Shown: positions 35,762 through 46,790, numbered from the stretch's first letter. The stretch is DNA of 64,000 nt from Streptomyces sp. JH14 (GCF_029428675.1 NZ_JAJNEL010000001.1:1364001-1428000); one strand, 5' to 3'. Numbers and translations are program-made. Notes: generated from the letters alone by a model not told the origin.

Positions 35762-36751
35762 TCATCCCACCAGGCCGTCCGCGAGCTCCTCGCTGAGGGT
35801 CGATTCCGTTCCCGGAATACCCAGGTCCTGGGCCCTCTTGTCGGCCATGGCCAGCAGCCGCCGGATCCGTCCGGCGACCGCGTCCTTGGTCAGCGGCGGG
35901 TCGGCGAGCGCGCCCAGTTCCTCCAGGGAGGCCTGCTTGTGCTCCATGCGCAGCCGTCCGGCCGCCGCGAGGTGCTCGGGCACCTCCTCGCCCAGGATCT
36001 CCAGGGCGCGGCCCACCCGGGCACCTGCGGCCACCGCCGCGCGCGCGGAGCGGCGCAGGTTGGCGTCGTCGAAGTTGGCCAGCCGGTTGGCGGTGGCGCG
36101 CACCTCGCGGCGCATCCGCCGCTCCTCCCAGGCCAGCACCGACTCATGGGCGCCGAGCCGGGTGAGCAGGGCGCCGATCGCGTCGCCGTCGCGGACGACG
36201 ACGCGGTCCACGCCGCGCACCTCGCGGGCCTTCGCGGCGATGGAGAGCCTGCGGGCCGCACCGACCAGCGCCAGCGCCGCCTCCGGCCCCGGGCAGGTCA
36301 CCTCCAGCGAGGAGGAACGGCCCGGCTCGGTCAGCGAACCGTGGGCCAGGAAGGCCCCGCGCCAGGCGGCCTCGGCATCGCACGTGGCCCCCGAGACGAC
36401 CTGCGGCGGCAGCCCGCGGATGGGCCTGCCGCGGCCGTCCACCAGTCCGGTCTGGCGAGCCAGCTGGTCGCCGCCCGCCACCACCCGCACGACATAGCGG
36501 GAACCGCGCCGCAGCCCGCCGGGCGCCATCACGATCAGCTCCGAGCTGTGCCCGAAGATCTCGAGGATGTCCCGCTTCAGCCGGCGCGCCGCCATCGCGG
36601 TGTCCAGCTCCGCCTCGATCACAATCCGGCCGCTCACCAGGTGCAGCCCGCCCGCGAACCGAAGAATCGCCGAGACCTCCGCCTTCCTGCAGCAGGTGCG
36701 GGTCACGGGAAGCCGAGAGATTTCGTCCTTCACCGCCGGCGTCATCGCCAT
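35762..36751 (-). CDS. whiA: sporulation regulator WhiA
   Basis: 329 codons. WhiA has a degenerate LAGLIDADG homing-endonuclease-like N-terminal part ([31 protein letters not shown]) and a C-terminal helix-turn-helix ([19 protein letters not shown]). In Streptomyces it acts with WhiB to switch aerial hyphae to sporulation septation. It starts within the last ten bases of yvcK and ends the uvrC-rapZ-yvcK-whiA run. Confidence 0.96.
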   Translation of the reverse strand: MAMTPAVKDEISRLPVTRTCCRKAEVSAILRFAGGLHLVSGRIVIEAELDTAMAARRLKRDILEIFGHSSELIVMAPGGLRRGSRYVVRVVAGGDQLARQTGLVDGRGRPIRGLPPQVVSGATCDAEAAWRGAFLAHGSLTEPGRSSSLEVTCPGPEAALALVGAARRLSIAAKAREVRGVDRVVVRDGDAIGALLTRLGAHESVLAWEERRMRREVRATANRLANFDDANLRRSARAAVAAGARVGRALEILGEEVPEHLAAAGRLRMEHKQASLEELGALADPPLTKDAVAGRIRRLLAMADKRAQDLGIPGTESTLSEELADGLVG

Positions 36752-37776
36752 GGGCCGATCCTTCCATGCATCCGAAAAATACGGTCGTACGCGGCGGCCA
36801 ACAGCTCCGGATCATGGATCGGAACGCCGTCGGGTGAGGCCACCGGCGCCAGCTCGACCGCGGCGCCGAGCCGTTTGGCGGCATCGGCGAGTGACTCGCG
36901 ATCGGGCACGGCGGCTTCGTCGGCCAGCACCACGTCCAGGGCGAGTTTAGGGGCGTGTCGTCCCAAAACCTCCAAATGACGCTGCGGAGAGAAGCCATCA
37001 GTTTCGCCGGGTTGCGGAGCGAGATTGAGCGAGAGGACCTTGCGGGCCCTGGTCGTGACGAGCGCGTCGAGCAGTTCCGGTACGAGCAGATGCGGGATCA
37101 CCGAGGAGAACCAGGATCCCGGGCCGAGCACCACCCAGTCTGCATCCAGGACCGCCTCGACGGCCTCCGGAACGGCTGGCGGGTCGTTCGGGACGAGGTG
37201 CACGGACTGCACCTCGCCGGGGGTGAGCGCCACCGTCGCCTGACCCCGCACCGTGTCCACGTCGTCCGGGCGGGCCGGGTCGTGCCCCCGTACGAGCGCC
37301 TGGAGCTCCAGCGGCACGGCGGACATGGGCAGGACCCGGCCGTGCGCACCGAGCAGCCTGCCGACCAGGTCGAGGGCCTGGACATGGTCGCCGAGCTGCT
37401 CCCACAGGGCGACGATCAGCAGATTGCCGACCGCGTGCTCGTGCAGATCGCCCTTGGACTGGAAGCGGTGCTGGATGACCTGCGCCCAGGTCTGGCCCCA
37501 CTCGTCGTCGCCGCAGAGCGCGGCGAGCGCCTTGCGCAGGTCGCCGGGCGGCAGGACGCCGAGCTCCTCGCGGAGCCGGCCGCTGGAGCCGCCGTCGTCG
37601 GCGACGGTGACCACGGCGGTGAGATCACCCGTGATCCGGCGCAGCGCAGCGAGCGACGCGGACAGCCCCATGCCGCCGCCGAGCGCGACGACCTTGGGCT
37701 GGGCGCCGCGCTTGCGGGCGGACAGCGCGCTGGTGGCTCTGCGCAGCCGCCGCAGGCGGAGACTACGGCTGGTCAC
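36742..37776 (-). CDS. yvcK: YvcK/CofD-like nucleotide-sugar-binding protein
   Basis: 344 codons from GTG 37776. The CofD-like Rossmann core is marked by [17 protein letters not shown] near residue 30, [18 protein letters not shown], and [21 protein letters not shown]. YvcK (GlmR) proteins bind UDP-GlcNAc and tune cell-envelope precursor supply. A basic leader ([21 protein letters not shown]) precedes the fold. It overlaps rapZ by four bases (GTGA) and whiA by ten. Confidence 0.94.
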   Translation of the reverse strand: MTSRSLRLRRLRRATSALSARKRGAQPKVVALGGGMGLSASLAALRRITGDLTAVVTVADDGGSSGRLREELGVLPPGDLRKALAALCGDDEWGQTWAQVIQHRFQSKGDLHEHAVGNLLIVALWEQLGDHVQALDLVGRLLGAHGRVLPMSAVPLELQALVRGHDPARPDDVDTVRGQATVALTPGEVQSVHLVPNDPPAVPEAVEAVLDADWVVLGPGSWFSSVIPHLLVPELLDALVTTRARKVLSLNLAPQPGETDGFSPQRHLEVLGRHAPKLALDVVLADEAAVPDRESLADAAKRLGAAVELAPVASPDGVPIHDPELLAAAYDRIFRMHGRIGPWR

Positions 37777-38798
37777 TCGCGCCCCATGTCCCGGTGGACG
37801 ATGACCGTCTCGATCCCCTCGGTGGCGAGCCGGGCTGCAAGCTTCTCGGACATCGCGACGGAGCGGTGCTTGCCACCGGTGCAGCCGACGGCGATCGTCA
37901 CATAGCGCTTGCCCTCGCGGCGGTAGCCCGCGGCGACCAGCTGCAGCAGCTCGGTGTACTGGTTGAGGAACTCCTTGGCGCCGGGCTGGTTGAAGACGTA
38001 CGCCGAGACCTCCTCGTTGAGTCCGGTGAACGGGCGCAGCTCGGGGACCCAGTGCGGGTTGGGCAGGAAGCGGCAGTCCGCCACCAGATCGGCGTCGACC
38101 GGCAGGCCGTACTTGAAGCCGAACGACATCACCGTGGCGCGCAGCTCCGGCTCCTCGTCGCCGGCGAACTGGGCGTCCATCTTGGCGCGCAGCTCGTGCA
38201 CGTTCAGGCTGGAGGTGTCGATCACCAGGTCGGCGTCGCCGCGCAGCTCGCGCAGCAGGTCCCGCTCGGCGGCGATGCCGTCGACGATGCGTCCGTCGCC
38301 CTGGAGGGGGTGCGGGCGGCGGACCGATTCGAAACGGCGCACCAGTGCGTCGTCGGAGGACTCCAGGAAGACGATCCGCCGGGTGACGTGCTTCGCCTCC
38401 AGGTCGGCGAGGGACTCCCGGAGGTTGTCGAAGAAGCGGCGGCCGCGCACGTCGACGACGACGGCGATCCGGGCCACATTGCCCTGGGACCGGGCGCCGA
38501 GCTCCACCATGGTGGGGATCAGGGCAGGTGGCAGGTTGTCGACCACGAACCAGCCGAGGTCCTCCAGGCACTTGGCGGCGGTGGACCGCCCGGCGCCCGA
38601 CATGCCGGAGATGATCACCAGCTCGGGGATGGCCGCACCGGCATCGCCCGTCTCGGTCATGGTGCCCGTACTCACGTGTCCTGCTCCGTCTGCTCGGTCC
38701 GTGCCGTCGTGCGCGCGGCCTGTGCGGTCGTGCGCGCGCTCCTGCCCCGGCTGTTCGTGTTCCTGCGGTCGTTCCTGCTCGTGTTCGTGCTCAGTCAT
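37773..38798 (-). CDS. rapZ: RNase adapter protein RapZ-like NTPase
   Basis: 341 codons. P-loop GMSGAGRST (65-73), the downstream [13 protein letters not shown], and the C-terminal RapZ domain with [23 protein letters not shown] (in two blocks) and [18 protein letters not shown]. In other bacteria it controls glucosamine-6-P synthase mRNA. ATG 38798 overlaps the uvrC stop (ATGA), which supports it; it adds a His/Glu/Arg-rich tail of about 46 residues. An internal ATG at 38660 would start right at the domain and remains an alternative. Confidence 0.92.
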   Translation of the reverse strand: MTEHEHEQERPQEHEQPGQERAHDRTGRAHDGTDRADGAGHVSTGTMTETGDAGAAIPELVIISGMSGAGRSTAAKCLEDLGWFVVDNLPPALIPTMVELGARSQGNVARIAVVVDVRGRRFFDNLRESLADLEAKHVTRRIVFLESSDDALVRRFESVRRPHPLQGDGRIVDGIAAERDLLRELRGDADLVIDTSSLNVHELRAKMDAQFAGDEEPELRATVMSFGFKYGLPVDADLVADCRFLPNPHWVPELRPFTGLNEEVSAYVFNQPGAKEFLNQYTELLQLVAAGYRREGKRYVTIAVGCTGGKHRSVAMSEKLAARLATEGIETVIVHRDMGRE

Positions 38799-40849
38799 GG
38801 TGCGCTGCCCCCGTCGTCCTCTTCAATGATCTCTCCTGTCGCCGTGTTCACGGCGGGCGCGGCCGGGGTGGTCGAGGCGAGGGCGACAGCCACTGATTCC
38901 GCCGTCCTGCGGCCTATCCCCGGAACCTCGCAGATCTCGTCGATTGTCGCCTGCTTCAGCTTCTTCACGGAGCCGAAATGCTTGATCAGCGCCTGCTTCC
39001 GGGTCTCGCCGAGGCCGACGACGGCGTCCAGGGGGCTGGAGCGGATGCGCTTGGCCCGCTTGGCGCGCTGGTAGGTGATGGCGAAGCGGTGTGCTTCGTC
39101 ACGGACGCGCTGCAGGAGGTAGAGGCCCTCGCTGGAGCGGGGCAGGACCACGGGGTCGTCGTCATCGGGCAGCCAGACCTCTTCGAGGCGCTTGGCGAGG
39201 CCGCAGACGGCGATGTCGTCGATCCCCAGCTCGTCCAGGGCCCTCTTGGCCGCGGCGACCTGCGGCTGCCCGCCGTCGACCACGACGAGCTGCGGCGGGT
39301 AGGCGAACCGCTTGGGACGGCCGTCGTCCTCGCGGGGTTCGTTGTCGAAGGGGTCGGCGTCCCGGGCGGGGCCCTCCAGGACCGCTCCGGCACCGGGGTC
39401 CGCGACGGTGTCCGCGGGGGCCGGGGCCTCCTCCCACTCCCCCGTGCGCTCCTTCTCCTGGAGGTAGCGCCGGAAGCGGCGGCCGATCACCTCGTGCATC
39501 GAGCGGACGTCGTCCTGCCCCTCGAAGCCCTTGATCTGGAAGCGGCGGTACTCGCTCTTGCGGGCCAGGCCGTCCTCGAAGACGACCATGGACGCGACTA
39601 CGTCGTCGCCCTGGAGATGGGAGATGTCGAAGCATTCGATGCGCAGCGGAGCCGTATCGAGGCCGAGCGCCTCGGAGATCTCCTCCAGGGCGCGGGAGCG
39701 GGTGGTCAGGTCGGAGGCGCGCTTGGTCTTGTGCAGCCCCAGGGCCTGCTGGGCGTTGCGCTGGACCGTCACCATCAGGTCCTTCTTGTCGCCGCGCTGC
39801 GGTATGCGCAGGCTGACCTGGGAGCCGCGGCGGCCGGCGAGCCACTGGGAGACCGATTCGGGGTCCTCGGGCAGGGCCGGGACGAGGACCTCCTTCGGGA
39901 CGGAGTCGCCCGTCTCCTCCCCGTACAGCTGCTGCAGGGCGTGCTCGACGAGGCCCGCTGTATCGACCGCCTCGACCTTGTCGGTGACCCACCCGCGCTG
40001 GCCGCGTACCCGGCCGCCGCGGACATGGAAGATCTGCACGGCGGCTTCGAGCTCGTCCTCGGCGACCGCGATCAGGTCGGCGTCGGTGGCGTCGGCGAGG
40101 ACGACGGCGCTCTTCTCCATGGCCCGCTTGAGGGCCTCCACGTCGTCGCGGAGCCGGGCCGCCCGCTCGTACTCCATCTCCTCGGCGGCCGCCATCATGT
40201 CCTTCTCGAGGCGCCGGATGTACGCACCCGTGCGGCCGGCCATGAAGTCGCAGAAATCGTCCGCCAGTTCGCGGTGTTCCTCGGGGGTGATCCGGCCGAC
40301 GCAGGGGGCCGCGCACTTCCCGATGTAGCCGAGGAGGCAGGGTCGCCCGGTCCGTGCGGCGTTCTTGAAGACGCCGGCGGAGCATGTACGCACCGGAAAG
40401 ACCCGGAGCATCAGGTCGACGGTCTCGCGGATCGCCCAGGCGTGCCCGTACGGACCGAAGTAGCGCACGCCCTTCTTCTTGGCGCCGCGCATGACCTGGA
40501 CCCGCGGGAACTGTTCGTTCAGCGTGACCGCGAGATACGGATAGCTCTTGTCGTCGCGGTACTTGACGTTGAACCGGGGGTCGTACTCCTTGATCCAGGA
40601 GTACTCCAGCTGCAGCGCCTCGACCTCGGTGGCGACGACGGTCCACTCGACGGAGGCGGCCGTGGTGACCATCGTGCGGGTACGCGGGTGGAGACCGGCC
40701 AGGTCCTGGAAGTAGTTGGCCAGGCGCTGGCGCAGGCTCTTCGCCTTTCCGACGTAGATCACCCGGCGGTGCTCGTCGCGGAATCTGTAGACCCCCGGAG
40801 AGTCGGGGATCTGTCCCGGCTTGGGGCGGTAGCTGGAGGGGTCTGCCAT
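38795..40849 (-). CDS. uvrC: excinuclease ABC subunit C
   Basis: 684 codons. GIY-YIG nuclease domain at the N-terminus ([27 protein letters not shown] region), a UVR segment near residue 210, the RNase H-like second nuclease domain ([20 protein letters not shown] in part) and a C-terminal helix-hairpin-helix ([19 protein letters not shown]). It makes both incisions in nucleotide excision repair. ATG 40849 was chosen because TAGGGT of a damage-type promoter ends seven bases before it. An in-frame GTG at 40858 lies within that -10. First gene of the run to whiA. Confidence 0.96.
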   Translation of the reverse strand: MADPSSYRPKPGQIPDSPGVYRFRDEHRRVIYVGKAKSLRQRLANYFQDLAGLHPRTRTMVTTAASVEWTVVATEVEALQLEYSWIKEYDPRFNVKYRDDKSYPYLAVTLNEQFPRVQVMRGAKKKGVRYFGPYGHAWAIRETVDLMLRVFPVRTCSAGVFKNAARTGRPCLLGYIGKCAAPCVGRITPEEHRELADDFCDFMAGRTGAYIRRLEKDMMAAAEEMEYERAARLRDDVEALKRAMEKSAVVLADATDADLIAVAEDELEAAVQIFHVRGGRVRGQRGWVTDKVEAVDTAGLVEHALQQLYGEETGDSVPKEVLVPALPEDPESVSQWLAGRRGSQVSLRIPQRGDKKDLMVTVQRNAQQALGLHKTKRASDLTTRSRALEEISEALGLDTAPLRIECFDISHLQGDDVVASMVVFEDGLARKSEYRRFQIKGFEGQDDVRSMHEVIGRRFRRYLQEKERTGEWEEAPAPADTVADPGAGAVLEGPARDADPFDNEPREDDGRPKRFAYPPQLVVVDGGQPQVAAAKRALDELGIDDIAVCGLAKRLEEVWLPDDDDPVVLPRSSEGLYLLQRVRDEAHRFAITYQRAKRAKRIRSSPLDAVVGLGETRKQALIKHFGSVKKLKQATIDEICEVPGIGRRTAESVAVALASTTPAAPAVNTATGEIIEEDDGGSAP

Positions 40850-40856
40850 GCCACCC

Positions 40857-40879
40857 ACCCTACTTGCGGGCGGTGACAG
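40857..40879 (-). promoter_or_regulatory. RecA-independent DNA-damage-type promoter of uvrC
   Basis: CTGTCA (40879-40874), 11 bases, TAGGGT (40862-40857), then seven bases to ATG 40849. The spacing and -10 fit TTGTCAGTGGC-N6-TAGGGT exactly; the -35 fits at five of six, but the GTGGC extension is poor (two of five). Confidence 0.55.
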
Positions 40880-41244
40880 TCAGGTGTCCCCGGGAGACGG
40901 AACCACGCTTCGGGATACGGACCGGTTGCGCAGAGTGGTGACACCGCACGGAGCGGGCAGGGCGAGGGCGCCCGCACCGGCCGCGCTCCCGGCCGCACGC
41001 CGCCGCTGTGCAGGCGTTCCTGCCTCGGCCGGGGTGGAGGACATCGCAGCAGCGCCTGCGGGGCTCCGCCGAAGGCGGCTTCAACCGTTGTCGGGAACGG
41101 GTCAACACGCTTCAATGCGGGGGAACATCGCGGCGTGAACGGTGTGGCGGACCCGTGAGCGGTCCGCCCGCGGTCGCCTGCCGTCCCACTCCCACCGGCG
41201 CGGTCCCCCGCCCCGTGCCGTGAATCGTTCCCTGGAGGCTCGCC
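40880..41244. other. intergenic region upstream of uvrC and the XRE-like gene
   Basis: About 365 bases without a convincing gene. It contains a small stem CCGCC-GAA-GGCGG (41066-41078) and a larger dyad at 41146-41168, described separately. No near-consensus promoter is visible for the plus-strand gene. Confidence 0.6.
41146..41168. promoter_or_regulatory. inverted repeat GGCGGACC-N7-GGTCCGCC
   Basis: Perfect eight-base arms with a seven-base loop, 76 bases upstream of the DNA-binding protein gene. It may be an operator or a 5'-leader hairpin. Confidence 0.45.
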
Positions 41245-42171
41245 ATGCAGCGCACCGAGGCCGAACTGGCGCAGGTGCTGCACACCGGCCCGTTCCATCT
41301 GGCGCTGCGCACCGCCTTCTCGGTGCGCGGGCTGCCGCTCCAGCGGGTGCAGCACCACCTCGCACACCGCGGGGTCAAGGTCGGTGTGACCAGCCTGAGT
41401 TACTGGCAGCAAGGGGCCCGGCGCCCACAGCGCGCCGAGTCCCTGCGGGCGGTGGGGGCCCTGGAGGAGGTACTGGAGCTGCCGCGGAATTCACTGCTCC
41501 GTCTGCTCGGCGACGGGGACTCCCCCACGGCCTCCGAGCGCCCGGCGACCCGTTCCCACCGCTCCGTGCGGGAGGCCTCCGGTGCGGTGGAGCGGCTGCT
41601 CGACGCGCTGGAGTCACCGGCCGACGGCGGGCTGCACACGGTGGGGCACCAGGAGCGGGTACGGATCGGGGCCGGCCGGGAGCTGCGGCGCCGGGACTCG
41701 CAGCAGGTCGTGCGCGCACACCGCGACGGGATCGACCGCTATCTCGCCGTCTACCGCGGCGATCCGGGCTGCGACCCCGCGCGGGTCGAGGTGGTGGCCC
41801 GGGAGAACTGCCGGACGGGCCGGGTCCGCCGGGACCGGAGGTCGGGGGTGCTCGTCGCCGAACTGCTCTTCGACACCCGGTTGCAGGTGGGTCAGACGTA
41901 CCTGTTCGGCTATGGATTCGACGACGGCACGGGCGGACCGTGCGGCGAGTACGTGCGAGGCTTCGGCAGCGGCGGCGGGCAGTACGTACTGCAAGTGCGC
42001 TTCGACGAGGCCGCGCTGCCGGTCCGGTGCCGGCGGTTCGCCCAGACCACGGCGGGGGCTCCGCGGGGCGACCGTACCGACCTCGCGCTCACCGGCCGGC
42101 ACCGGACCGTCCACCTGGTGGAGCAGGGGGTGCGGCCCGGCCTGGTGGGCATCGACTGGGACTGGGAGTGA
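41245..42171 (+). CDS. putative XRE-like DNA-binding protein, unknown role
   Basis: 308 codons; the ATG has GGAGG seven bases upstream. The first 80 residues look like a degenerate helix-turn-helix (LALRTAFSVRGLPLQRVQHHLAHRGVKV, TSLSYWQQGARRPQRAESLRAV), as in XRE-type proteins where the SYWQxGxRxP helix contacts DNA. Residues about 105-308 are an all-beta-looking domain (VEVVARENCRTGRVRRDRRSGVLVAELLFDTRLQVGQTYLF in strands) that I do not recognise. It is convergent with the Rieske lipoprotein gene. A local or stress regulator is an inference only. Confidence 0.7.
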   Translation: MQRTEAELAQVLHTGPFHLALRTAFSVRGLPLQRVQHHLAHRGVKVGVTSLSYWQQGARRPQRAESLRAVGALEEVLELPRNSLLRLLGDGDSPTASERPATRSHRSVREASGAVERLLDALESPADGGLHTVGHQERVRIGAGRELRRRDSQQVVRAHRDGIDRYLAVYRGDPGCDPARVEVVARENCRTGRVRRDRRSGVLVAELLFDTRLQVGQTYLFGYGFDDGTGGPCGEYVRGFGSGGGQYVLQVRFDEAALPVRCRRFAQTTAGAPRGDRTDLALTGRHRTVHLVEQGVRPGLVGIDWDWE

Positions 42172-42226
42172 CGAACGGTTCCGATGCGGACGGGGACGGG
42201 TGGCGTCGGGCGCCGCACCTGCCGCG

Positions 42227-42655
42227 TCAGGCGTCGGGGCCGGCTATCAGCTTTCCGCCCTCGACCTTGACCGGAACGGCGGGCAGCGGCACGGTCGCCG
42301 GACCGCGCACCGCCTCACCGGTGGTCGTGTCGAAGCGACTGCCGTGGCAGGGGCAGCTCCCCTCGTTCTTCTCGACCTTGTCCAGGAGGCAGCCCGCGTG
42401 GGTGCACTGGGCGCTGAACGCCTTGTACTGGCCCGCGGCCGGGCAGCTGACGACGACCCGCTGCTCGCGGTAGAGCTTGGACCCGCCGACCGGCACCTCG
42501 TCCACGGCGCCGAGCTCGACGGGGGCGGTGGGGGTGGGCGTCTGGGCGTGCCCGAGCTTCGACTCGGTCGAACAGGCGACCGCTCCCAGCCCGGCGATAC
42601 CGGCGAGAGCAGCCCCCTTCAGCACGGTTCGGCGGGCGGCGGGCTGGCCGGGCAT
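42227..42655 (-). CDS. Tat-exported Rieske [2Fe-2S] lipoprotein
   Basis: 142 codons. The N-terminus RRTVLKGAALAG is a twin-arginine signal ending in GAVAC-S, a plausible lipobox, so the protein is probably a membrane-anchored extracytoplasmic lipoprotein. The Rieske domain carries the ligands in CTHAGC and CPCHGS, including the extra disulfide cysteines of bc1-type Rieske proteins. Its redox partner is unknown; no oxygenase or cytochrome gene is adjacent. It lies downstream of the uvrA terminator on the same strand. Confidence 0.9.
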   Translation of the reverse strand: MPGQPAARRTVLKGAALAGIAGLGAVACSTESKLGHAQTPTPTAPVELGAVDEVPVGGSKLYREQRVVVSCPAAGQYKAFSAQCTHAGCLLDKVEKNEGSCPCHGSRFDTTTGEAVRGPATVPLPAVPVKVEGGKLIAGPDA

Positions 42656-42711
42656 GCGGACTCCACGGGGGTGACGGGGCAGCGTGAGAGGCGCCGGACA
42701 GGCGCCGGATC

Positions 42712-42764
42712 ACCGGGATGCCGGAGGCACCGGGGATACCGGAGGCACCCGGGGCACCACAGGC
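42712..42764. repeat. short 17-18-bp tandem repeat
   Basis: Three units (42712-42728, 42729-42746, 42747-42764) of the form ACCGGGGATACCGGAGGC, with the third decayed. They lie in the leader region of the Rieske lipoprotein gene (42656-42854), which otherwise shows nothing. Confidence 0.6.
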
Positions 42765-42854
42765 ATCGGTGACAGAACCGACGATACCGGCGGAGTCGGG
42801 CGGCCCTGCGGCCGGGCCGGTCCTGGACCATCGCCCCTGGTCACAGCCCTTTGA

Positions 42855-42894
42855 AGCACGACGGCGGCCCCCTTCCGGGAGCCGCCGTCGTGCT
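42855..42894 (-). terminator. uvrA terminator
   Basis: Perfect 14-base stem AGCACGACGGCGGC (42855-42868) with its complement 42881-42894, extended inside by CCC/GGG around TTCC; 14 bases after the uvrA stop. Confidence 0.9.
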
Positions 42895-42908
42895 TGCCGT
42901 GCGAGAGG

Positions 42909-45900
42909 TCAGACCTTGCGCGTGCGGGTCGCCTTCTTGGCCGCAGGCTTCTTCGCCGCAGCTGTCGTCGCGGTCTTGGCCGTCGCCGTCCTCCTGGCCG
43001 GGGTCGACTTCGCGGCCACCGCCTTCGCCGACGCCTTCCGCACCGGCTTGCGCGCCGCCGGCACCGCCGCCTCGCTCACCCGGTCCGCGTCCAGGACGCC
43101 CTGCAGGAACTTGCCGGTGTGGCTCCCCGGCACCGTGGCGACCTGCTCCGGGGTGCCCTCGGCGATGACCAGCCCGCCGCCGCTACCGCCCTCGGGACCC
43201 ATGTCGATGACCCAGTCCGCGGTCTTGATGACATCGAGGTTGTGCTCGATGACGATCACCGAGTTGCCCTTGTCGACCAGCCCGGACAGCACCTTGATGA
43301 GCTTGCTGATGTCCTCGAAGTGCAGTCCGGTGGTCGGCTCGTCCAGGACGTAGACCGTGCGGCCGGTGGAGCGCTTCTGCAGCTCGCTCGCGAGCTTCAC
43401 GCGCTGCGCCTCGCCGCCGGAGAGCGTCGGCGCGGACTGGCCGAGCCGGACGTATCCGAGGCCCACCTCGTGGAGCGTACGCAGATGGCGGGCGATCGTC
43501 GGGACGGCCTCGAAGAACTCCAGGCCCTCCTCGATCGGCATGTCCAGCACCTCGGCGATGGACTTGCCCTTGTAGTGGACCTCCAGGGTCTCCCGGTTGT
43601 ACCGCGCCCCGTGGCAGACCTCGCACGGGACGTACACATCCGGCAGGAAGTTCATCTCGATCTTGATCGTGCCGTCGCCGGAGCAGTTCTCGCAACGGCC
43701 GCCCTTGACGTTGAAGGAGAAGCGGCCCGGCAGATAGCCGCGCACCTTCGCCTCCATCGTCTCCGCGAAGAGCTTGCGGACGTGGTCGAAGACGCCGGTG
43801 TACGTCGCCGGGTTGGACCGGGGCGTACGGCCGATCGGCGACTGGTCGACGTGCACCACCTTGTCGACCAGATCGTCGCCGTCGACCCGGGTGTGCCGGC
43901 CCGGGACCGACTTGGCGCCGTTCAGCTCGCGTGCCAGGTGGGTGTAGAGGATGTCGTTGACCAGCGTCGACTTTCCGGAGCCGGAGACGCCGGTGACCGC
44001 CGTGAGCACACCGAGCGGGAAGGAGACGTCGATGTCCTGGAGGTTGTTCTCCCGGGCTCCGCGCACCGTGAGCCGGCGGGACGGGTCGGCCGGGCGCCGG
44101 ATGTCCGGCATCGGGATGGCCCTCTTGCCGACCAGATACTGACCGGTGATCGAATCGCCGTTGGCCAGCAGCTCCTTGAGCGATCCGGAGTGGACCACCT
44201 TGCCGCCGTGCTCGCCGGCGCCGGGGCCGATGTCGACGACCCAGTCCGCGACCTTGATGGTGTCCTCGTCGTGCTCGACGACGATGAGCGTGTTGCCCAT
44301 GTCGCGGAGGCGGACCAGGGTCTCGATCAGCCGGTGGTTGTCGCGCTGGTGGAGTCCGATGGACGGCTCGTCCAGCACGTACAGCACACCGACGAGTCCG
44401 GAGCCGATCTGGGTGGCGAGCCGGATGCGCTGTGCCTCGCCGCCGGACAGGGTGCCTGCCGCGCGGTTCAGCGAGAGGTAGTCGAGGCCGACGTCGACCA
44501 GGAACCTCAGCCGCTCGTTGACCTCCTTCAGCACGCGCTCGGCGATCTTCTTGTCGCGGGCGTTCAGCTTCAGCCGGCCGAGGAATTCGGCGCACTCGCT
44601 GATCGACATCGCGGAGATCTGGGCGATGGACTTCTCCATCACCGTCACCGCGAGGACGATCGGCTTCAGCCTCGTGCCCTCGCAGGTCGGGCAGGGCACC
44701 TCACGCATGTAGCCCTCGAAGCGCTCCCGGCTGGAGTCGCTCTCGGCCTCGGAGTGCCGCCGCTTGACGAACTGCACCGCGCCCTCGAAGGCGGGGGTGG
44801 TGTAGGCGCGCTCGCGCCCGTACCGGTTGCGGTAGCGGACCTCGGTCTGGATCTTGTGGCCGTGGAGCAGGGCCTTCTTGGCGCGCTGCGGCAGACCCGC
44901 CCACGGGATGTCCGTACGGAATCCCAGGGCGTCGGCGAGGGCGCCGATCAGCCGCCCGAAGTACTCCTTCGTGTGGCCGTGCGACCAGGGGTGGATCGCC
45001 CCCTCGTCGAGGGACTTCTCCTCGTCGGGGACGACCAGCTCCGGGTCGACCTCCATCCGCGTACCGATGCCCGTGCAGTCGGGGCAGGCGCCGAACGGCG
45101 AGTTGAAGGAGAAGGAGCGCGGCTCCAGCTCCTCGAAGGAGAGGTCGTCGTACGGGCAGTAGAGGTGCTCGGAATACATCCGCTCACGCTCGGGGTCGTC
45201 CTCGGGGAGGTCGACGAAGTCGAGCACGACCATGCCGCCGGACAGACCGAGCGCGGTCTCGACCGAGTCGGTCAGCCGGCGCTTGGCGCTGTCCTTCACC
45301 GTGAGACGGTCGATGACCACCTCGATGGTGTGCTTCTCCTGCTTCTTGAGCGTGGGCGGCTCGGAGAGCTGGATGGTCGTGCCGTCGACCCGGGCCCTGC
45401 TGTAGCCCTTGGTCTGCAGATCGGCGAAAAGGTCGACGAACTCGCCCTTGCGCTCGCGCACCAGCGGTGACAGCACCTGGAAACGGCTGCCCTCGGGCAG
45501 GCCGAGCACCTTGTCGACGATGGCCTGCGGCGACTGGCGGGAGATCGGCCGGCCGCACTCGGGGCAGTGCGGCTTGCCGATCCGGGCGAAGAGCAGCCGG
45601 AGGTAGTCGTAGACCTCGGTGATCGTGCCGACCGTCGAGCGCGGGTTGCGCGAGGTCGACTTCTGATCGATGGAGACGGCGGGCGAGAGGCCCTCGATGA
45701 AGTCGACGTCCGGCTTGTCCATCTGGCCGAGGAACTGCCGGGCGTACGAGGAGAGCGACTCGACGTACCGCCGCTGGCCCTCGGCGAAGATCGTGTCGAA
45801 CGCGAGGGACGACTTGCCCGACCCGGAGAGCCCGGTGAAGACGATGAGGGAGTCGCGGGGAAGGTCGAGCGAGACGTTCTTGAGGTTGTGCTCGCGAGCG

Positions 45901-45926
45901 CCACGGACGATGAGACGGTCGACCAC
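42909..45926 (-). CDS. uvrA: excinuclease ABC subunit A
   Basis: 1005 codons. Two ABC modules: Walker [10 protein letters not shown] near the start and GVSGSGKST after the middle, two LSGGEAQR signatures, and zinc-finger cysteines (CPECG with [25 protein letters not shown]). UvrA finds lesions and loads UvrB. The last 45 residues are a Lys/Ala/Thr/Arg tail ([18 protein letters not shown] and so on) beyond the conserved enzyme, resembling histone-like tails. GTG 45926 gives [15 protein letters not shown], the family start; GTG 45938 has its ribosome-binding site too close. Confidence 0.97.
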   Translation of the reverse strand: MVDRLIVRGAREHNLKNVSLDLPRDSLIVFTGLSGSGKSSLAFDTIFAEGQRRYVESLSSYARQFLGQMDKPDVDFIEGLSPAVSIDQKSTSRNPRSTVGTITEVYDYLRLLFARIGKPHCPECGRPISRQSPQAIVDKVLGLPEGSRFQVLSPLVRERKGEFVDLFADLQTKGYSRARVDGTTIQLSEPPTLKKQEKHTIEVVIDRLTVKDSAKRRLTDSVETALGLSGGMVVLDFVDLPEDDPERERMYSEHLYCPYDDLSFEELEPRSFSFNSPFGACPDCTGIGTRMEVDPELVVPDEEKSLDEGAIHPWSHGHTKEYFGRLIGALADALGFRTDIPWAGLPQRAKKALLHGHKIQTEVRYRNRYGRERAYTTPAFEGAVQFVKRRHSEAESDSSRERFEGYMREVPCPTCEGTRLKPIVLAVTVMEKSIAQISAMSISECAEFLGRLKLNARDKKIAERVLKEVNERLRFLVDVGLDYLSLNRAAGTLSGGEAQRIRLATQIGSGLVGVLYVLDEPSIGLHQRDNHRLIETLVRLRDMGNTLIVVEHDEDTIKVADWVVDIGPGAGEHGGKVVHSGSLKELLANGDSITGQYLVGKRAIPMPDIRRPADPSRRLTVRGARENNLQDIDVSFPLGVLTAVTGVSGSGKSTLVNDILYTHLARELNGAKSVPGRHTRVDGDDLVDKVVHVDQSPIGRTPRSNPATYTGVFDHVRKLFAETMEAKVRGYLPGRFSFNVKGGRCENCSGDGTIKIEMNFLPDVYVPCEVCHGARYNRETLEVHYKGKSIAEVLDMPIEEGLEFFEAVPTIARHLRTLHEVGLGYVRLGQSAPTLSGGEAQRVKLASELQKRSTGRTVYVLDEPTTGLHFEDISKLIKVLSGLVDKGNSVIVIEHNLDVIKTADWVIDMGPEGGSGGGLVIAEGTPEQVATVPGSHTGKFLQGVLDADRVSEAAVPAARKPVRKASAKAVAAKSTPARRTATAKTATTAAAKKPAAKKATRTRKV

Positions 45927-46087
45927 GCCGGTCCGCACCTTTCTGGAGAGAAGCGGGGGAACTGAGCCCCGTCCCAGGGTATGGGGGGCGCCACAGCGAT
46001 GTACGAAGCTTTCGATTCCGAGCGTATAGCACGCGCATTCGATTTACGGACGCCCGATGACTCCTTCACCCGATTGAGTGGCGAGGC

Positions 46088-46093
46088 TAGGCT
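46088..46093 (+). promoter_or_regulatory. -10 TAGGCT of the mycothiol-isomerase-type gene
   Basis: TAGGCT ends seven bases before ATG 46101; TTCACC lies 17 bases further upstream. A leaderless mRNA is predicted. Confidence 0.5.
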
Positions 46094-46100
46094 CGGCCCC

Positions 46101-46790
46101 ATGACTGATCATGCGCACGACCTGGAAGCCGTACGTGAAGCAACCGATCGGCTCCTCAGCGCAACGGGCAAACTGGACGACACCACGATCGCCGAGCCGT
46201 CCCGGCTGCCCGGCTGGAGCCGGGGCCACGTCCTTGCGCACCTCTCTCGTAACGCCGACGCGCTCCTAAATGTTCTCCAGGGTCGTCCGATGTACGCAGA
46301 CAGCGAAACCCGCGAGCGCGACATCGAGCGCGACGCACCCCGGCCGCTCGCCGATCAGCTGGCGGATGCGCGCGAGAGCGCGGACCTCTTCCTGGCCGCG
46401 GCCGCCGAGCCGGCCGACTGGTCGCGCACGGTCACGCTGCGCAACGGCGTGACCGACTCGGCGTCCCGCCTCCCCTTCCGCCGCCGGATCGAGGTCGAGA
46501 TGCACCACGTGGACCTGGGGATCGGGTACGAGCTGGAGGATCTGCCGGACGAGTTCGTGGCCCGTGAGATCGATTTCCTCGCGGAGCGGTTCGACGGCCA
46601 TCCTGCGGTCGTGTCCACGGACCTGGCCGCCGACGACGGCCAGCTCTGGACCACGGGCGGCGGCACGGAAGGCGGTCCCGTCGTGATCCGCGGCACGGCG
46701 CCGGAGCTGCTGGGCTGGCTCTCCGGGCGCCGCGACGGGTCCGCGCTGACCGTGGACGGCGGCACCCTCCCCGTAATGCCCCCGCTATAG
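46101..46790 (+). CDS. mycothiol-dependent maleylpyruvate isomerase-family protein (DinB-like)
   Basis: 229 codons. DinB/MDMPI four-helix fold with the metal-site histidine motifs LPGWSRGHVLAHLSRNAD (about 37-54) and VEMHHVDLGIGY, followed by the small C-terminal SCP2-like domain. The family includes mycothiol-dependent maleylpyruvate isomerase and related S-transferases; without aromatic-catabolism genes nearby the substrate is open. The start is set by the -10 seven bases upstream. The TAG stop forms part of the -10 of the next gene. Confidence 0.85.
   Translation: MTDHAHDLEAVREATDRLLSATGKLDDTTIAEPSRLPGWSRGHVLAHLSRNADALLNVLQGRPMYADSETRERDIERDAPRPLADQLADARESADLFLAAAAEPADWSRTVTLRNGVTDSASRLPFRRRIEVEMHHVDLGIGYELEDLPDEFVAREIDFLAERFDGHPAVVSTDLAADDGQLWTTGGGTEGGPVVIRGTAPELLGWLSGRRDGSALTVDGGTLPVMPPL

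Noticed and set aside
40848..41138. Small plus-strand gene upstream of the XRE-like gene
   Set aside because: The frame is Ala/Arg/Pro-rich, has no ribosome-binding site, begins inside the uvrC start region and shows no family resemblance.
46005..46020. CGAA-N3-TTCG near uvrA as a LexA (SOS) box
   Set aside because: The actinobacterial LexA site needs GAAC-N4-GTTC; the half sites and spacing are wrong. No SOS box was seen upstream of any uvr gene here.
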